Of a stretch of DNA of 64,000 nucleotides, positions 1 through 11,875 are shown in pieces. A program made the position numbers and the translations under genes. Under the pieces are notes generated by a model. That model was not told the DNA's origin. It saw only the letters and a program-made list of their open reading frames with translations, and did not search any database. The stretch comes from Ligula intestinalis (Eukaryota > Platyhelminthes > Cestoda > Diphyllobothriidea > Diphyllobothriidae): NCBI GenBank assembly GCA_036362985.1, contig JAYGXS010000002.1, positions 12,298,019-12,362,018 on the forward strand, read 5' to 3'. Position 1 is the first letter of the stretch. The number at the start of each line of letters is the position of its first letter.

Positions 1-2285
1 GGGGCTAACGATGATATTGAAGCGTACTTCAGTGTCCACGCCTGAGGTTCGGGTACGCGCCCCAACTTGCCCTCGTAACTTTTTTATTTAACAGGATTAT
101 TGGAATCTCATTGGTTTCCTCACATGCCCCGCCTGTCCTCTTCCCTAAAAGCAGGAGCCCGTAAGTCCAAGGGGCGCGCGTAGCGCGCCCTCCAGACAGC
201 CCCACGAGGTACTTCTATAGGTCTTAAGGCTAAGACGGTTAACCCTAACACTTACAATTTGCGAGACCCTGGTTCCTTAGGAGATAGGAAAAGTCTTGAG
301 AAGGCAGAGTAGACGGAACAGTGTTTTGTTTACAGAAGGGATATGGGGATGGTTGCCAGTAGGTCTTGCAGGGCGTACGACCGCGAGGCCCGTAGGACAG
401 GGCGGCGTCGCCGCCGCCGCGACCAGCGAGGCCGGAATTCCAAGTGTCCTCTCACCGCAGTCCTCGCAGGCATCACATTAGAAGACAGAGACAGAGCGCG
501 TTCAATGGCAAGGTCGGCCTGTGATTGTTTGCCTTGGCGCAAGGCTGGCAAGGCGAAACTGGGTGTCTTTGTAAGTGGCTCAGACCATTGAGCGAGAACG
601 GACAGGGGGTGCCTAGACTTGGCACCTGGCCGCAGGCAGCATTAGCGCGCAGGGCAAAGGCGCTGTCCATCAGATCTTGGGTTCCAAGTGGCTGCTAGGG
701 CCACTTCACTTCTACCAAATTTCCTACACACGCGTACTGGGCCCACTATAGCTTGCCACTTGCTAGTTTTAGCAGGTATGGTTACTAGAACTGGAAGCCT
801 TAGCATAGACACAGCACCTCTAACAGTAGTTTACTGGGAAAAATGGCAAATCCCACTTTGTTACAACCTAAGCGCTTGGTAGATCTTCAGTTATTATTAA
901 ATACGCGTTTCCTTAATCCTTCAGTTCACTAAAATCCCCTTATAGGATACAACTGCATACTAGGTTAACATTTTATACACGCACGTACTAGCCGCACTGT
1001 AGCTTGCCACTTACTGGATTTAGCACGTACGATTACTAGAACTAGCAGTACTAGCATAGACACAAAACTTCTAACAGTAGTATCCTAGCCATAGGAGTTT
1101 AAATTTTAGGAAACAACCAGGGCAATCATTTATGTGCTCCGAACCTCAGACACCTACTCCACTGAGAAAAGCAAAAACACAGGTCACCCAATCCTAATTG
1201 ACATCGAGGGAACACGTGCCCAGATCTGATTCCAATCGGTGTCATTTCTGATCATATATTAACGTCAGTAATAGCACCAGCACTACAATCACTGGGGCGC
1301 GTTTTTAGTCTGTAGTTGTATAAACAGTAGTTGCAGTAATAGAAATACGAGACTCAAGCTCCTCGAGTCTTTCTGGGCACCTTCTAAAGGTGAGTGGGGG
1401 TAGATAGTGCAATAGTACCAGCGAAAAAGGCTACTGTCACTTAAGACTCTAATAGGTGGTGTTTCTAGCTGCATTGTAGAAAGCGGCGTAGGCCCGATTT
1501 CTGTTCAGTCCCATCGACTTTGTCGCGTCACCGGTTCAAGCAGGGAGAGGATTTTGTGTGGTGTAGATGGCTGCTGGTCTACTTTCACTATATCTGACTA
1601 CAGTTACTGTCCCTGCTCTCGGGTATATGGTGTACCTAACAGATTTCGATGGTCGAACTAACACAGGGCTCTCCAAACTCTGCAGATGGGTAGCCGAAGT
1701 CGTTACTTGGAACGTAACACCGCATATGAACCGCTACTTGGCTCCCATGATCAGCCACACGTGAATGTCCGCTGCATGCTGACTCATCGCGCCTCACGTC
1801 ACACCGCAAATGAAACGCCCCCGCTCCTTCGTCGTCCTCTGACTGCACAACCACTTGTATGATTCATAATGAGTCACACTTGTTTCCCACGTCCTGAAGT
1901 CTATCATCCAAACACTATGCCCTATCTTTGCACAACATGAAATTTCAGCAAATTACTGATAGGAACATATGTGGATTACTAACGGATGACCCTTCAACAG
2001 GGTGCACTGAACGTTTTTTTGCGAAAAAATGGTAGCCACTGAACCCTCATGTTGTCTACCACACTTTAACATCTTACGTTTGGACAAAAGTGTTTTTTTT
2101 ACACTATGTCTTAATCTTGAAAGTTTGCCTGGAAAATTCCACCATCAATAACCAAAAACTGGCGTGCTCTTTCTAGGCAAATTGCATTTGAAAATTGTAG
2201 CCAGACAAACTATTGATAAGCTTCATCTCATAGCAGCTGAGAAAGTAGCCGAATATTCGTACGCGTCCAAATATAAACGAGGTCT
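1..2285. other. Non-coding stretch with no recognised gene
   Basis: No reading frame here resembles a known protein. Bases 300-450 are GC-rich with a short CCG-type run. The only structure I can see is the diverged tandem duplication at about 715-1095, listed separately. It is probably intergenic or intronic sequence. Confidence 0.5.
715..1095. repeat. Diverged tandem duplication, about 250-bp period
   Basis: Two related blocks occur at about 715-835 and 965-1090. They share in order a CACGCGTACT-type start, TAGCTTGCCACTT, a TTTAGCA run, GATTACTAGAACT, TAGCATAGACACA and TCTAACAGTAGT. The copies differ by many substitutions. I see no coding potential conserved between them. Confidence 0.6.
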
Positions 2286-2531
2286 GTCAGAATTTAGGTA
2301 GATGAACATTCATCAATGAGCGTTCACTCGACCGCTAACGGAACTCGTCTGTCCCGCTCTGCCTTAGGCTCCGTCAGAGGTCCTGACAGCAGTAACAGCT
2401 GGTAGCATAGGCAGAGAGTGTTATCGGGGGAGACTGGGGACAGAAATGGCCATTTGTGGCTTATTAGCCATCATTTAGTTGGTTTGGCAGTTTTAGTTAA
2501 CTTAGTTGACCCAATTGTGAAAAACCTCGCA

Positions 2532-2600
2532 GCATTTGGCGGGATTCGAACCCGCATAGGAAAGAGGCCTTTTAGCCAAGCCAACGCTCTACCAGCCAGT
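2532..2600 (-). repeat. tRNA-derived SINE head
   Basis: Read on the minus strand, this stretch ends with GGGTTCGAATCCCGCC, a perfect tRNA T-arm and Pol III B box, and contains a GGTAGAGCGTTGG segment resembling a tRNA D-arm/A-box region. The 5' acceptor half is missing or diverged and the anticodon region does not fold convincingly. I therefore read it as a SINE head, not a working tRNA. Its tail (minus) runs into TTTTTCACAATTGGGTCAACT, the same tail seen at 18.7 and 58.5 kb. Confidence 0.6.
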
Positions 2601-2624
2601 CACACCCAGACCCATGTGGTGTCC

Positions 2625-2692
2625 CAGCCGAGCCTCGAAGTCGCGATCGCTTTGATCAGGGTCAAACACTCTAGCCCGTGGGCCACGAACTA
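2625..2692 (-). repeat. Decayed tRNA-like segment
   Basis: On the minus strand this reads GTGGCCCACGGGCTAGAG, then TTTGACCCTGATCAAAG, then CGACTTCGAGGC. It matches the tRNA-like heads at 18153, 45122 and 58059, which carry the words GTTAGAGCGTTGGAC and GATCAAAAAGGTC. The B-box region is degraded. Confidence 0.45.
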
Positions 2693-3184
2693 GTTGTATT
2701 GTCGGGTTAAGTCGAGGGATATTGACACGCCTTGATGAACGTTCACTTGCCTGTCCCACTCTGCTTTGGGCTCCGCCAGAGGTCCTGACAGCCGTTACAG
2801 CTTTAAGTAAAGGCAAATAGTGTTATCGGCCGAGAAAATGGAGACTGGAATGGCCATTTCTGGCTCATTGGTTTTCCTCAGCCAGTCAAACCCAATCCCA
2901 ACTAGAAGTCAGGAAGTCCAATGCTGTAACTGTCGAGTCACGGGCTCGTCCTCTTGCCGGTTTAAATCGGGACAAGTGAAATTCGTTTATGAACGTTTAC
3001 AAATCATTAACGGAACTTATGCGTTCCGATCTGCCTTGTGGCTTTTTCGGAATTCCGCCTGTAGCCGCAAGCCGGAGATTATAATTCCTGTTTTGTCATA
3101 GGTTTAAATACGACGCTAACCATATAGACTGAGCCCCTAGGCAGAGCGGGACAATTGAGTTTCGTTAACGACCGGTGAAATTTC

Positions 3185-3736
3185 CTCAGTGAAGGTGGCG
3201 ATGGGCTCACCACTTGGCCCGTTTCTCACAAATGTCTTTATGGGCAAGATCGAGAAAACGTGTCCAAGGAACACCATCTATGACCTTGTATTGTACGGTC
3301 GATATGTGGATGATATCTTCTGTCTGGCTGACTTCAACGCTTAAACTGACACCCTGGACGTGACTTTTAACAGCGCGCAACTATCGCTCAAAACTTCCGC
3401 AGAGACTGAAGTAGTCAATGAAATTGCGTTCCTTGATGTCCTTCTGCGATTAAAAAATTATGGATCTACCCTGCGTAGGGTATTCCGAAAGAAAACCTGG
3501 ACGTTAAAAAATATACTAACTTTCACAGCCTTCTTCCCCTAAACATAACCGAAATCTAGTCCACGGCGTAGCAGCTAGAGTGCGACGGATCTGCTCAACT
3601 AAAACTGTCGAAGCAGAACTCCAACAGCTCCAGAACCCACTTCTTGAAAGTGGATACCCAGAAAGGTTCATCCTCAGGAATATTGGCGAACGCGCCAGAA
3701 AGCCTGCTATCTTAAATGCAGACTCGAGCCAAAGTG
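3185..3736 (+). mobile_element. Penelope-like element, left part (RT end), interrupted
   Basis: This is a degenerate reverse transcriptase of the Penelope-like (PLE) class. Translation from about 3188 gives MGSPLGPFLTNVFMGKIE, then LYGRYVDDIFCLADF with the catalytic YVDD box, then NEIAFLDVLLRLKN, VFRKKTWT, and from 3580 RRICSTKTVEAELQ and ESGYPERFI. These fit the palm, thumb and connector of PLE proteins in order. The frame is broken by a stop near 3341 and another at 3541. The N-terminal half of the RT is absent. The missing GIY-YIG part resumes at about 6940, beyond a LINE, so the two pieces were once a single element. PLE RTs copy RNA into DNA in the nucleus during retrotransposition; this copy is dead. 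Confidence 0.8.
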
Positions 3737-6700
3737 CTAGAGGAGAAAACCTCGAACAAACAATCCGTGCGGCTGTTGGGGACCCGCTCGTACCAAAATT
3801 CCCAATTCACCTCAACGTTACTCATGTCCTACAACTGTAATACGATCTATGCTACGGCGTTCGAGGGAACCGACGCGCTCCGCAACCCTTGTCCAGTGAT
3901 TCGGGCGAATAGTATCCGAGCTGGACTACTTAATCGAAATCGGACTCTTGGTATTGGATGCTGGAATGTGCGAACGTTCCTGGCCCCTGGTACCCAAAGC
4001 CTGATGCTGCGCAGCCTTAATCAGTACAACGTCGATATCTGATGCCTGTCCGAAGTCCGACTCCCTAACTCCGGCGCTCAGGAAATAAAAGTTCCTGGAG
4101 CTGACTCCCACTTCACCCTATACCACAGTGGCCATGACTCCCATGACTCCTCCGGCAAACATGGTTTGGCAATTGCCCTCTCTCAACAAGCGAGCCGTGC
4201 ACTACTTGCCTGGGAACCAGTCAATGAATGCATGGCTTATGTACGCTTGAAAGGTCACTTCAAAAACATATGTGTGGTCGCTGTATATGCACCAATATCC
4301 GCTGCTGATCAGCGTGATAAATATATGTTTTACTCACAACTACAGACATTGGTCGAAAGGCTTCCTCGTCGCGATATGCTGATTGTTGCCAGGGATTGGA
4401 ATGGCCGAACTGGGCCGGGTGACTCCACAAACAGCCATCTTATCGGCTGCTTTGGGCTTGGCTCTCGATGTGAGAATGGTGACAGATTACTGAACTTTGC
4501 TGAACGGAACCGACTGTTTGTAACGAACACATGCTTCCAGCACCGCAACAAACACTTGCTGACCTGTTACTCCAACGACGGTCATACAGCCAGTCAGATT
4601 GACTATATTTTAGTTAGCTCAAGATTCCGCAGCTAGGTTCATGATAGTCGGTCGCTGCGTGGTGCTGAGACTGGTAATGCCCATGGATCTGATCACATTC
4701 TTGTTCGCACACGCTTGAAAGCTCACCTCTCATCTGCACCCAAAGTGCCCCACGCTAGACACCTCGATGTCGCCAAAATCCGGCAACCCAACACCACTGA
4801 GGCCCTAAGCAGAGAAATCCAATCCTGTTTCACGACCCATGCCGACAACGAAGGGGGTAACCCATGGTCCTTACTGAAAACTTCAGTCTATGCAGCAGCC
4901 GAGAAGATTCTTGGATGCACCAAGCGGCGCCACAGTGATTGGATTAGCGGACGCACCCTGCAGTTATCTGCAGAGACAGCCCGATCTAGGGGTCGTAACG
5001 AGGATTACTTTCACCATTTAAGAAAGATGACGGCAAAATCGGCCAGAGAGGACCGAAAGAAATACTGGGCTGAAATTGTAACTTCCATGGAGCAGGCCTC
5101 AAACGTTGGTGAAACTCGAAAGCTCTACCAACTTATTCGCCAGGCTGGTGGTAGACGGTCTCCACTGAGTGACTCAGTCCGTGATGTGAATGGCAGCTTT
5201 ATGGCTGACAACGCAACCAAGATCGAACGCTGGCATGAGCATTTCGAGCACCTCCTCAAATTCGATACGGAGCCCACCGCCCCCTGCTCCCATCTACGGT
5301 AGAGCCTCCTCCATCTGCCACTTATCCGGTGTCATGCGACCTGCCTTCTGAAGCAGAAATCACCGATGCCATAAAAAGGCTGCGCAACAATAAGGCACCT
5401 GGAGAGGATGGCATCCCCGCTGAAATCTACAAGTCTTGTGCCGACACTCTGGCGCCTTGGCTCCATGAGGTGATTGAACCAGCATGGAGAGATGAGACCG
5501 TTCCTGATGCCTGGGTCTCAGGCATCCTTATGCCTGTCCACCAGGAGGGAAATAAGATAAGATGTGAGAACTACCGTAGCATAAGTCTCATCGACATTGC
5601 TGCGAAGATTTTCGCTATCGTTCTCCTCAGGCGGTTCCAGTCTGTGCGCGACTCCAGGACGCGACCCAAACAGGCCGGATTTCATGCTGGGCGTGGATGT
5701 GTGGATCAGTTATTCACTCTGGGACGAATCCTTGAATTCCGCCATAGCTACCAGCAAACAACGGCCATTTCCTTTGTTGACTTCGCCGCTGCGTTCGACT
5801 CCGTCCATCGTGACTCTCTATGGCAGATAATGGCATTTGATGGTGTACCACCAAAACTAATCGCCATGATCAAGGCATACTACCGCTCCACCACTGCGCG
5901 GGTTTTAGTCCACAACAACCTCTCAGAACCCTTCGCTATTCGGTCAGGCGTTCGGCAAGGCTGTGTCCTGTCACCAATCCTCTTTAACCACCCCATTGAC
6001 TGGGTTCTCCGGAGGGCCCTACAAAAAGGTGACGGCATTGAGCTTGCAACCGGGCGCTGGTTGACTGACCTTGACTATGACGATGATATCACCTTAGTAG
6101 CGTCAAGTTTTGGCGATCTTCAGTCTATGATGTCACGAATGAACGATGTCGTGAAAACAGTCGGCTTATCCATAAACGCTGGGAAGACCAAAGTGTTTTC
6201 ATGCTGCATCCCTACCGAAGAGAAGGCATCTCTCGAAATTAGTGGCTGTCAACTAGAAGAAGTCGACAGTTTCAAATAGCTCGGAGCGAGATTGCTGCCG
6301 AATGGACAGAGCAAGGATGATACTGTCTCCCGAATTGATGCAGCTGGACGGGTGTTCTCCAGCCTTCGGAAGTGCTTATGGACCTGACGCGATATCTCTA
6401 TCTCAACAAAGATCCGCGTGTACCATGCATCTGTGCGGTCCGTTCTCCTATACGGATGCGAATGTTGGACTATGTGCGTGGAAGATGAACAGAAACTGGA
6501 AGTCTTCGACCACTTCTGTCTGCGGAGCATCCTTAGAGTGAAGTACACTGACTTCGTCTCCAATGAGACAATCTGCACTCGCTTTGACATAACCACGAGG
6601 ATATCCCAGACCATTCAGGAAAGACGGCTGAGGTGGTTTGGACACGTTCTTCGTCGCCAACCTCAAGAGCTCAGTGCTAGTGCCCTCGACATGAAACCGT

Positions 6701-6939
6701 TGCCTTATTGGAAACGTCGAAGAAGGGGTCAACTCAAAACCTGGCTCGACTCAGTCCATCAAGACATAGAAGTGGTTCTTGGACCTTCGGTATATGGTCT
6801 CCGGCGCTGGCGAAGAGAATGGGTCGAACTGTCCAGGTCTGCGGCCATGGATCGTCGCGCTTGGAGAAGCACCATTCGGGACACAATTGAGACCGGCTAG
6901 GTCAGTCATGATCGCAGCCGTAACAAGTACAAGTACAAG
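3737..6939 (+). mobile_element. Near full-length non-LTR retrotransposon (endonuclease-RT LINE, RTE-like)
   Basis: This is a LINE of about 3.2 kb. An APE-type endonuclease region starts near 3927 (LGIGCWNVRTF) and runs past SQIDYILVSS (about 4600). The RT region includes NNKAPGEDGIPAEIYK, SFVDFAAAFDSVHR (palm aspartate kept), VRQGCVLSPILF and LDYDDDITLVAS, a YxDD box with both catalytic aspartates kept. The C-terminal part reads SVLLYGCECW, RRLRWFGHVLRR and RGQLKTWLDSV and ends at the stop at 6898. A short GTACAA-type microsatellite tail (6921-6940) marks the 3' end, as in RTE-like LINEs. The 5' end is not certain. AAAGTG occurs at 3731-3736 and 6940-6945 and could be a target-site duplication. 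Clade assignment is by motif style only. Confidence 0.8.
3920..6900 (+). pseudogene. LINE endonuclease-reverse transcriptase, broken ORF
   Basis: This is the coding part of the LINE. One frame runs from about 3920 to 5302 with in-frame stops at 4040 (TGA), 4634 (TAG) and 5300 (TAG). The RT then continues in another frame from before 5329, with stops at 6277 (TAG) and 6385 (TGA), to the natural end at 6898-6900. That makes at least five lesions, yet the RT palm (5329-6276, 316 codons) is open and its active-site aspartates remain. The number of lesions suggests a fairly recent insertion that cannot now make a full protein. Confidence 0.75.
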
Positions 6940-7440
6940 AAAGTGTTCATAAGACTGTACTACCTAGGAAATGCAACGAGCGAGGTGGTCAGACGATGCC
7001 TGAAAACTATTATCGCAAGCGCTTTCTCCGGGGTGAACTTCCGCGTGTTCTTCACGACCTCTCTCCTCCTACGAGTGGGAGCTAAGGGCCATCTCCCGCT
7101 AAAGGCAACATCAATGTGCATTTACTTTTTCACTTACTCCAGTGGAGCAGGATACGTCGGCCATACAACGAAGCACCTGGAAAAAGGGGTGCATGAGAAC
7201 ATACTGGCCTGGTTAATTAAAAGTGAAAGTCGATCTATCGCGAGTTCCATTCTCGCACATATTATCGATACAAATCATTGAGTCAACTTTTCAGATTAAA
7301 CATGGCAATATTTGCATGTATAGGATTAAGTCTGATTGGCCCTCTCAGTTGATTCAGGCCGAGCTGTATTCTGAATGTGGAATAGGATTTTTTAATATTT
7401 CGCACTTTTGGTCGTCAACCACCAAAGATAAGATGAGGCA
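6940..7440 (+). mobile_element. Penelope-like element, right part (GIY-YIG endonuclease)
   Basis: Translation from about 6943 gives VFIRLYYLGNATSEVVRRC, a typical linker, then CIYFFTYSSGAGYVGHTTKH, the degenerate GIY-YIG nuclease core of PLEs. HENILAWL, SRSIASSILAHIIDTNH and a stop at 7279 follow. In intact PLEs this part directly follows the connector seen at 3580-3736, so the LINE between them landed inside an existing PLE. The catalytic Arg/Glu positions are not clearly preserved. The 3' boundary is set by the LINE fragment that begins near 7450. Confidence 0.75.
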
Positions 7441-7449
7441 TTAACCTAA

Positions 7450-8095
7450 CTTGCAGGATGTTCCTCAGGCAGAGGTGGTCAAAGACCTCCAGTCTTCGCT
7501 CATCTTCAGTGGGTAAAGCCCAGCATTCACATCCATATAGGAGGACTGACCGGATGACTGCACAGTATACACGATTCTTCGTGGCGATTAAGATGTGGCA
7601 TCGGGTCCATAGCCACTTTCGAAGGATTGAGAAAACCCAGCGAACAGCATCGGTGTGGAAGACAATGGCATTCTTGCTCTGCGCATTCGGTAGCAGCCTC
7701 GCCCCGAGGTATTCAAAGCTGTCTACTGCTTCACGTTTATTGCCATCAATCTTCCGGTAGGCTTTCCCCTCGTCGGGGATATACCTCAAGAATAACTTCG
7801 TTTTTCAGGAATTCATGGACATGCCAACCGATATAGCGATTTCATTTACTGCCAAAGCTTGAGGCTAGCAGCGCAATATCAGTGGCGTAGGCGAGATAGG
7901 TCAGCCGGAGTCCGGTTGCGAGCTCAACACCGTCTTCTGCATGTAGGGCCTTCCCGAGAATCCAGCCAAGGACGTAGTTAAACAGAATGGGCGAAAGGAC
8001 GCAGCCCTGTCGGACACCAGATCGGATATCGAACGGTTGAGAGCGATTGTTGTGGACCAGAACTCGTGTGGTGGTGGAAAGTTAGTAGGCCAGTG
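7450..8095 (-). mobile_element. Internal fragment of the same LINE family, inverted
   Basis: On the minus strand the translation reads TRVLVHNN, RSGVRQGCVLSPILFN, ELATGLRLTYLA, then FEYLGARLLPNAQSK, IRSVLLYGCECWAL and LEVFDHLCLRNILQV. It is collinear with residues of the LINE at 3737-6939. Its active-site box reads YATDIA, so the first catalytic aspartate is changed. Homology ends abruptly on both sides (no endonuclease, no 3' tail), so it is a truncated relic. It sits directly after the PLE half, in the opposite orientation to the LINE upstream. Confidence 0.8.
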
Positions 8096-8289
8096 TAAGT
8101 TGATTCAAAAGTGAGAAGAGCACTCCTTTTTAAATTAAAAGATATTAATTTGAAGATGTTGGCATAAAAGTATGCGTTACTTATCCTCCTCACATCCGTT
8201 TGTGCGGAACACAGAGTCTACTGTTGACCGTATTTAGTAAAATAGTTGGTGACCATCAGAACAAGTTTTCAGCCAAACATGAATGTTCG

Positions 8290-8345
8290 TAGAAATTAAT
8301 ATAAACAATAAACAAACCGATCCGGTGCTCGACACCCCTTTTTCT
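8290..8345 (+). repeat. Small PLE-terminus remnant
   Basis: The string AATAAACAAACCGATCCGGTG followed by CTCGAC occurs here, closely matching 21917-21942, 43617-43645 and (inverted) 12391-12432. The shared words are AATAAAC, TGATCCGGTGCTCGA and a T/C-rich end. Only this short tip is present. Confidence 0.5.
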
Positions 8346-8359
8346 TCATTCATGCAAAT

Positions 8360-10185
8360 ACCTGAAACGCGAAAGTTTTCATTCATTCGTATAAATCAAT
8401 ATTTATGAAAAGTGAAAGCACTGATGATATGTCAAAATATCTCAGCATCAGTTAACAGTCATTTGATCGAAAATCTCTCTTCTTTAAAGTAACAACTCTG
8501 TCATTTGTAAAATTTATTCAAGGCACTTCCATTCATGGAAATGTCATTCATCCGCACACTGACATGCAAATAAATCGACAAAATGGACGACATGTAAATA
8601 CGTAATTGCTTTTGAGCGTCATTTTTTAATTTGTCAGTAAAACACACCCAATCTTTTACCGCGTTTACATATTGAGTCGGGGACATGTTCAATGCTAGTC
8701 CTGAGTGCAGTCTCATTATGCATAAACGTCTCCTTTCAAAAACGTAAAAAACCTAAATTACTATTTATTTAGATATGGTTTAGCGACTAGCTGCACAGGA
8801 AGTGCACTCGTGAACGCTTTTCATGCTTGCTGCATCCGGCCTCTGGAGCAGCCAATCACAAGCCGACGCATACAGGACCTTATTTGACGACTGCCCAAAA
8901 AAATCACTTCAGACGCCGTCCGCTGGCTTGCGGTTGTGCGGTCATCAGAAAGTCATATTTCTCACTACCTATTCTCCCATTTATTCTGTACATAATATGC
9001 TCTTCCTAACACTCTGGCCTTCCCGTGAATTCTCTCATCTCCTAAGGAACTGGGTCTGAAAAATCGCAGCCGTTTACCCAATTAGATTTAAAACCCAGGC
9101 GATAACGGCACCTGTTCCTAGTGTATTTTGCAGTTGAAATCAAAACCTTTGATTGGAAATTAAAGTTACTGGCAGGATTCAGTAGAAGAAAAGTGCCGAC
9201 CCCGAACGCGTTCGCTGTTCTGTTGATGATTTAAAGAGCTTATGAGACCATCCAGAGAGGTTAAAAACGAACAGCTATTCCAAGCCAATCGAGCTTCAGC
9301 TTGTTACTGGGAGTAAAAAAACGGTTAAGAAAGCAAAGCACGATAAACCCGACCAGCACAGTGTTTCCTAGCATCTTGAATTCGTTTTAGGTTTGTGCTG
9401 TACCGAAAGATAGGCAACTGATGTCTCCAAAACTTCAGCTTTACAGCAATATTTATTTCCCATGAAACATTCGTCCTTTTTAACTAAGCAACCTGATAAA
9501 TGTCAATTTTATCAACCAATGATTAGTTTTCCATGCAACATGGTCTTACTTGAATGTGACACAATGCAAAATAAATATCACTGCAAAATTTCTGCTGAAC
9601 TCCTTTGTTCATTTTAATTAAAATGAAAAAAATATTTTGAGTAGGATTTTTCGAACTCGATGACCTTGAAAAGTTTGACAAACAGCAGCGTTCCCAGGGT
9701 GCACCTTCAAAACCGCTCCATCAAGAAGAGAAAAACAGAACGGCGATTTCAGTTAGTTTGACTGGTTCCCAGATGGTGGCTTCTCAAGTGCGGCAACTGT
9801 CATAACATCACACAAGCTGACAGTTTTATTTGTCAGCTGGTCTCAGCCAAAGAAGGACAGGGGCCTTGGGGCTGTTGCAACATATGCGTCATTGGGAATT
9901 CCTACGGTTCGAGTGAAAGCACCTAATAGCAACACAGTCAGTTCCCGGGTCTCGTTTTCTGTGCTCTCTCCTGTACGATACTCGGTTACATATATGTTTC
10001 GTCCCTTGCCTTCTCCGACTGCATCCTGCAGTCACGCGTACGCCAAAACCAGTGATAGTTACTATCAAGGTGGTACGGTACTTTTAAGAGCAATAGTCAC
10101 ATATAAATACACCAACGTTAACAGTGGATATTCCAAGTCAAGAGCAAAGAGAGTCGGTCAAGGGGGCGTGTATCTTGTTTTATAA
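8360..10185. other. Non-coding stretch, nothing recognised
   Basis: This is AT-rich sequence with scattered short open frames. None matches a family I know and none has splice or promoter context that I could support. It probably consists of old decayed repeat or spacer. Confidence 0.5.
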
Positions 10186-10194
10186 GATTCCAGT

Positions 10195-10690
10195 GTATTT
10201 TTCGACTGCAACTCTCTCCCAGTCCCGAAACTATTGACATTCTGCCCACTGAAGTATCCTCTTTCCGATACCTTGGTGTTACAGTAGCATGCAACCTTAT
10301 ATTTGCTCTTCATATAGAAGGCCATTTTATCAAATCCATTACCTTTATATTACATCCACCGCTTGCGTTCATATCACACACCGCAAGCCCTAATCTGGCG
10401 TTTGTAGATGACTTTATTCTCCCCTGTATTCAATCATGTGAATTTGAGTGAGGGAAAGCGGCCAGCGTTCTAGGGAGCAGTGGGACAGCTTTCGGAAGGG
10501 TGCATACAATCATTGTGCAGATTGGATGGAAGTTTCATTGTAGAAGATATGTGGAGTATTCCAAACATCTTCAGCCGGAAATAACAATATATATGGAAAA
10601 CCTGATATGAGGTTACCTCCTCTAGCTTAAGCACATTTTTGTTACCTTATTCCTTAGGAAGCGTAGGTGAAATAAAACTTAAAAAAAATA
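10195..10690 (+). mobile_element. CR1-like LINE 3' fragment
   Basis: Translation in shifting frames gives SPSPETIDILPTEVSSFRYLGVTV, ALHIEGHFIKS and FVDDFILPCIQSCEFE. This resembles the post-palm and C-terminal part of non-LTR RTs, where V(S/D)SF+YLGV is a strong landmark. A related minus-strand copy at 55.57-55.95 kb shares SPSPEFIDIL and EVSSFGNLDVTL, confirming a dispersed family. The copy is 5'-truncated and full of stops. An AATAAAA at about 10671 may be the element's 3' signal. Confidence 0.6.
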
Positions 10691-10844
10691 AACAACTAAG
10701 AAGTTAACTGTACAAAAACTGATTCTTAAAACTTTTTGAAACCACTGTCGAAAGGGATTTGCAAAAATAGAGTAAAGTCTTTGAAACAGAGCTTTTTGAG
10801 CACGACCGAAATTTTATAGGGATAACTGAGGGAAAAGAAAACGG

Positions 10845-10930
10845 ATAGAGTGGAACCCCGGTTTACGAATTTAATCCGTTTTGGTACCGAGCTCGTCACG
10901 CGAACCGCTCGTCGTGCGAAAGATAGTCAA
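10845..10930. repeat. Possible DNA-transposon terminal inverted repeat (one end)
   Basis: GTGGAACCCCGGTTTACGAA followed by TTTAATCCG and GTGCGAA resembles the long termini of pogo/Tigger-type non-autonomous elements. I could not find the complementary right end downstream, so this is at best a half element. Confidence 0.25.
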
Positions 10931-11599
10931 TCAAACCGCATCAGTTCACTGATTGGCTGCAGACGACCGAGGACTCACGCCCTGGGAACAGGGCTCAATG
11001 GCTGACAGAGGCACACGCAGGCACTGACAGTTCATTGACTGAGCGGAAGCTCGTCAATCGAAACAATTTCTTCTGCCGGTGGCTTGCAGATGGGGTTGCG
11101 TTTCACCCGAGGCTCCACTTAAATAAGGAGAGAGCATGGGATGTCTGCAAGAGGAAAATCTGGGTCAGAGAAATCGGAGGCAGTATGTAAAAATGGCCAC
11201 TTTGAAGATGGATAATCGGACTTCTTCGTCAACATCGAAATAGTATTTCGGAATACCCTGATTATGTGGTTTCTATTACGTAATGCCAACTAGAAGGAGC
11301 AGTACATTCCAACTCTAGCAGAAGTCTACAGAGAAAAGACTAAAACAGGGATTGAAGCAAGAAATCGTAAGCAAGACACTGCGCAGAAACGGTGTGCCTC
11401 CAGGAGTGGAGATCATACTAGTCGATGGCAGAGTACGGAAAGATGAAAGAAGACTGGACATTTTATAAGTGTTCATCATGTAATTTAGCTCACCTTTCCT
11501 AATGTTTGCAGAAGGACTGGAAGACACCTTTCCCGAAACAAACACCAAACAAACCGGGCTGAAGATTGACTCCAAAATTATCGCAAATAACAAAGGTTG

Positions 11600-11875
11600 C
11601 TCTAGGCAGATAGTATCATAGTGTCATATCTGGCTAATTAGATTCGTCAGCCAGTCATACCAAACCCCAAGTGGTTTGTGAGTACGAGCCTGGGGTAGTG
11701 CATTACTTGGGGTTGGATATGACTGGCTGATGATGGCTTATACGCCAGAAATGATCATTCCAGTCTCCCTTGTCTTTGCCCGCTCTGTGGCTGCTGCCGG
11801 GACTCGAGCGTGACCCCATGGCCAAACGGGAAGAGTGGGTTCCGGTAGTGATCGGCGAACGTTCATAAAAAAGAT
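11600..11875. repeat. Fold-back repeat of the SINE/module-alpha group
   Basis: TCAGCCAGTCATACC at about 11648-11662 is complementary to the ATGACTGGCTGA region at about 11718-11730, with CCCCAAGT and ACTTGGGG continuing the pairing. This forms an imperfect hairpin of about 90 bp. The right flank (about 11745-11870) contains minus-strand module-alpha words, ending in the complement of a GAACGTTCA motif at 11857. It belongs to the dispersed repeat group seen at 2.3, 18, 45 and 58 kb. Confidence 0.5.

Larger units (their letters stand above)
2290..3175. repeat. Cluster of tRNA-like SINE and GAACGTTCA-module repeats
   Basis: This locus holds several copies of two repeat modules that recur in the window. 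Module alpha begins with a GATGAACGTTCA-type motif and continues through CCGCTAACGGAACTC, CTGTCCC, GGGCTCC and AGAGGTCCTGACAG to a TAGTGTTATCGG motif. Copies lie at about 2300-2475 and 2730-2885, with a decayed one near 2985-3090. Module beta is a tRNA-like head with a CAATTGTGAAAAA-type tail (2461-2600, minus). Similar arrangements occur near 18.0-18.8, 45.0-45.4, 57.9-58.6 and 62.2-62.5 kb, which shows that these are dispersed repeats. Confidence 0.7.

Noticed and set aside
10845..11600. A complete DNA transposon starting at the GTGGAACCCCGG end
   Set aside because: No matching inverted end and no transposase motif could be found downstream.
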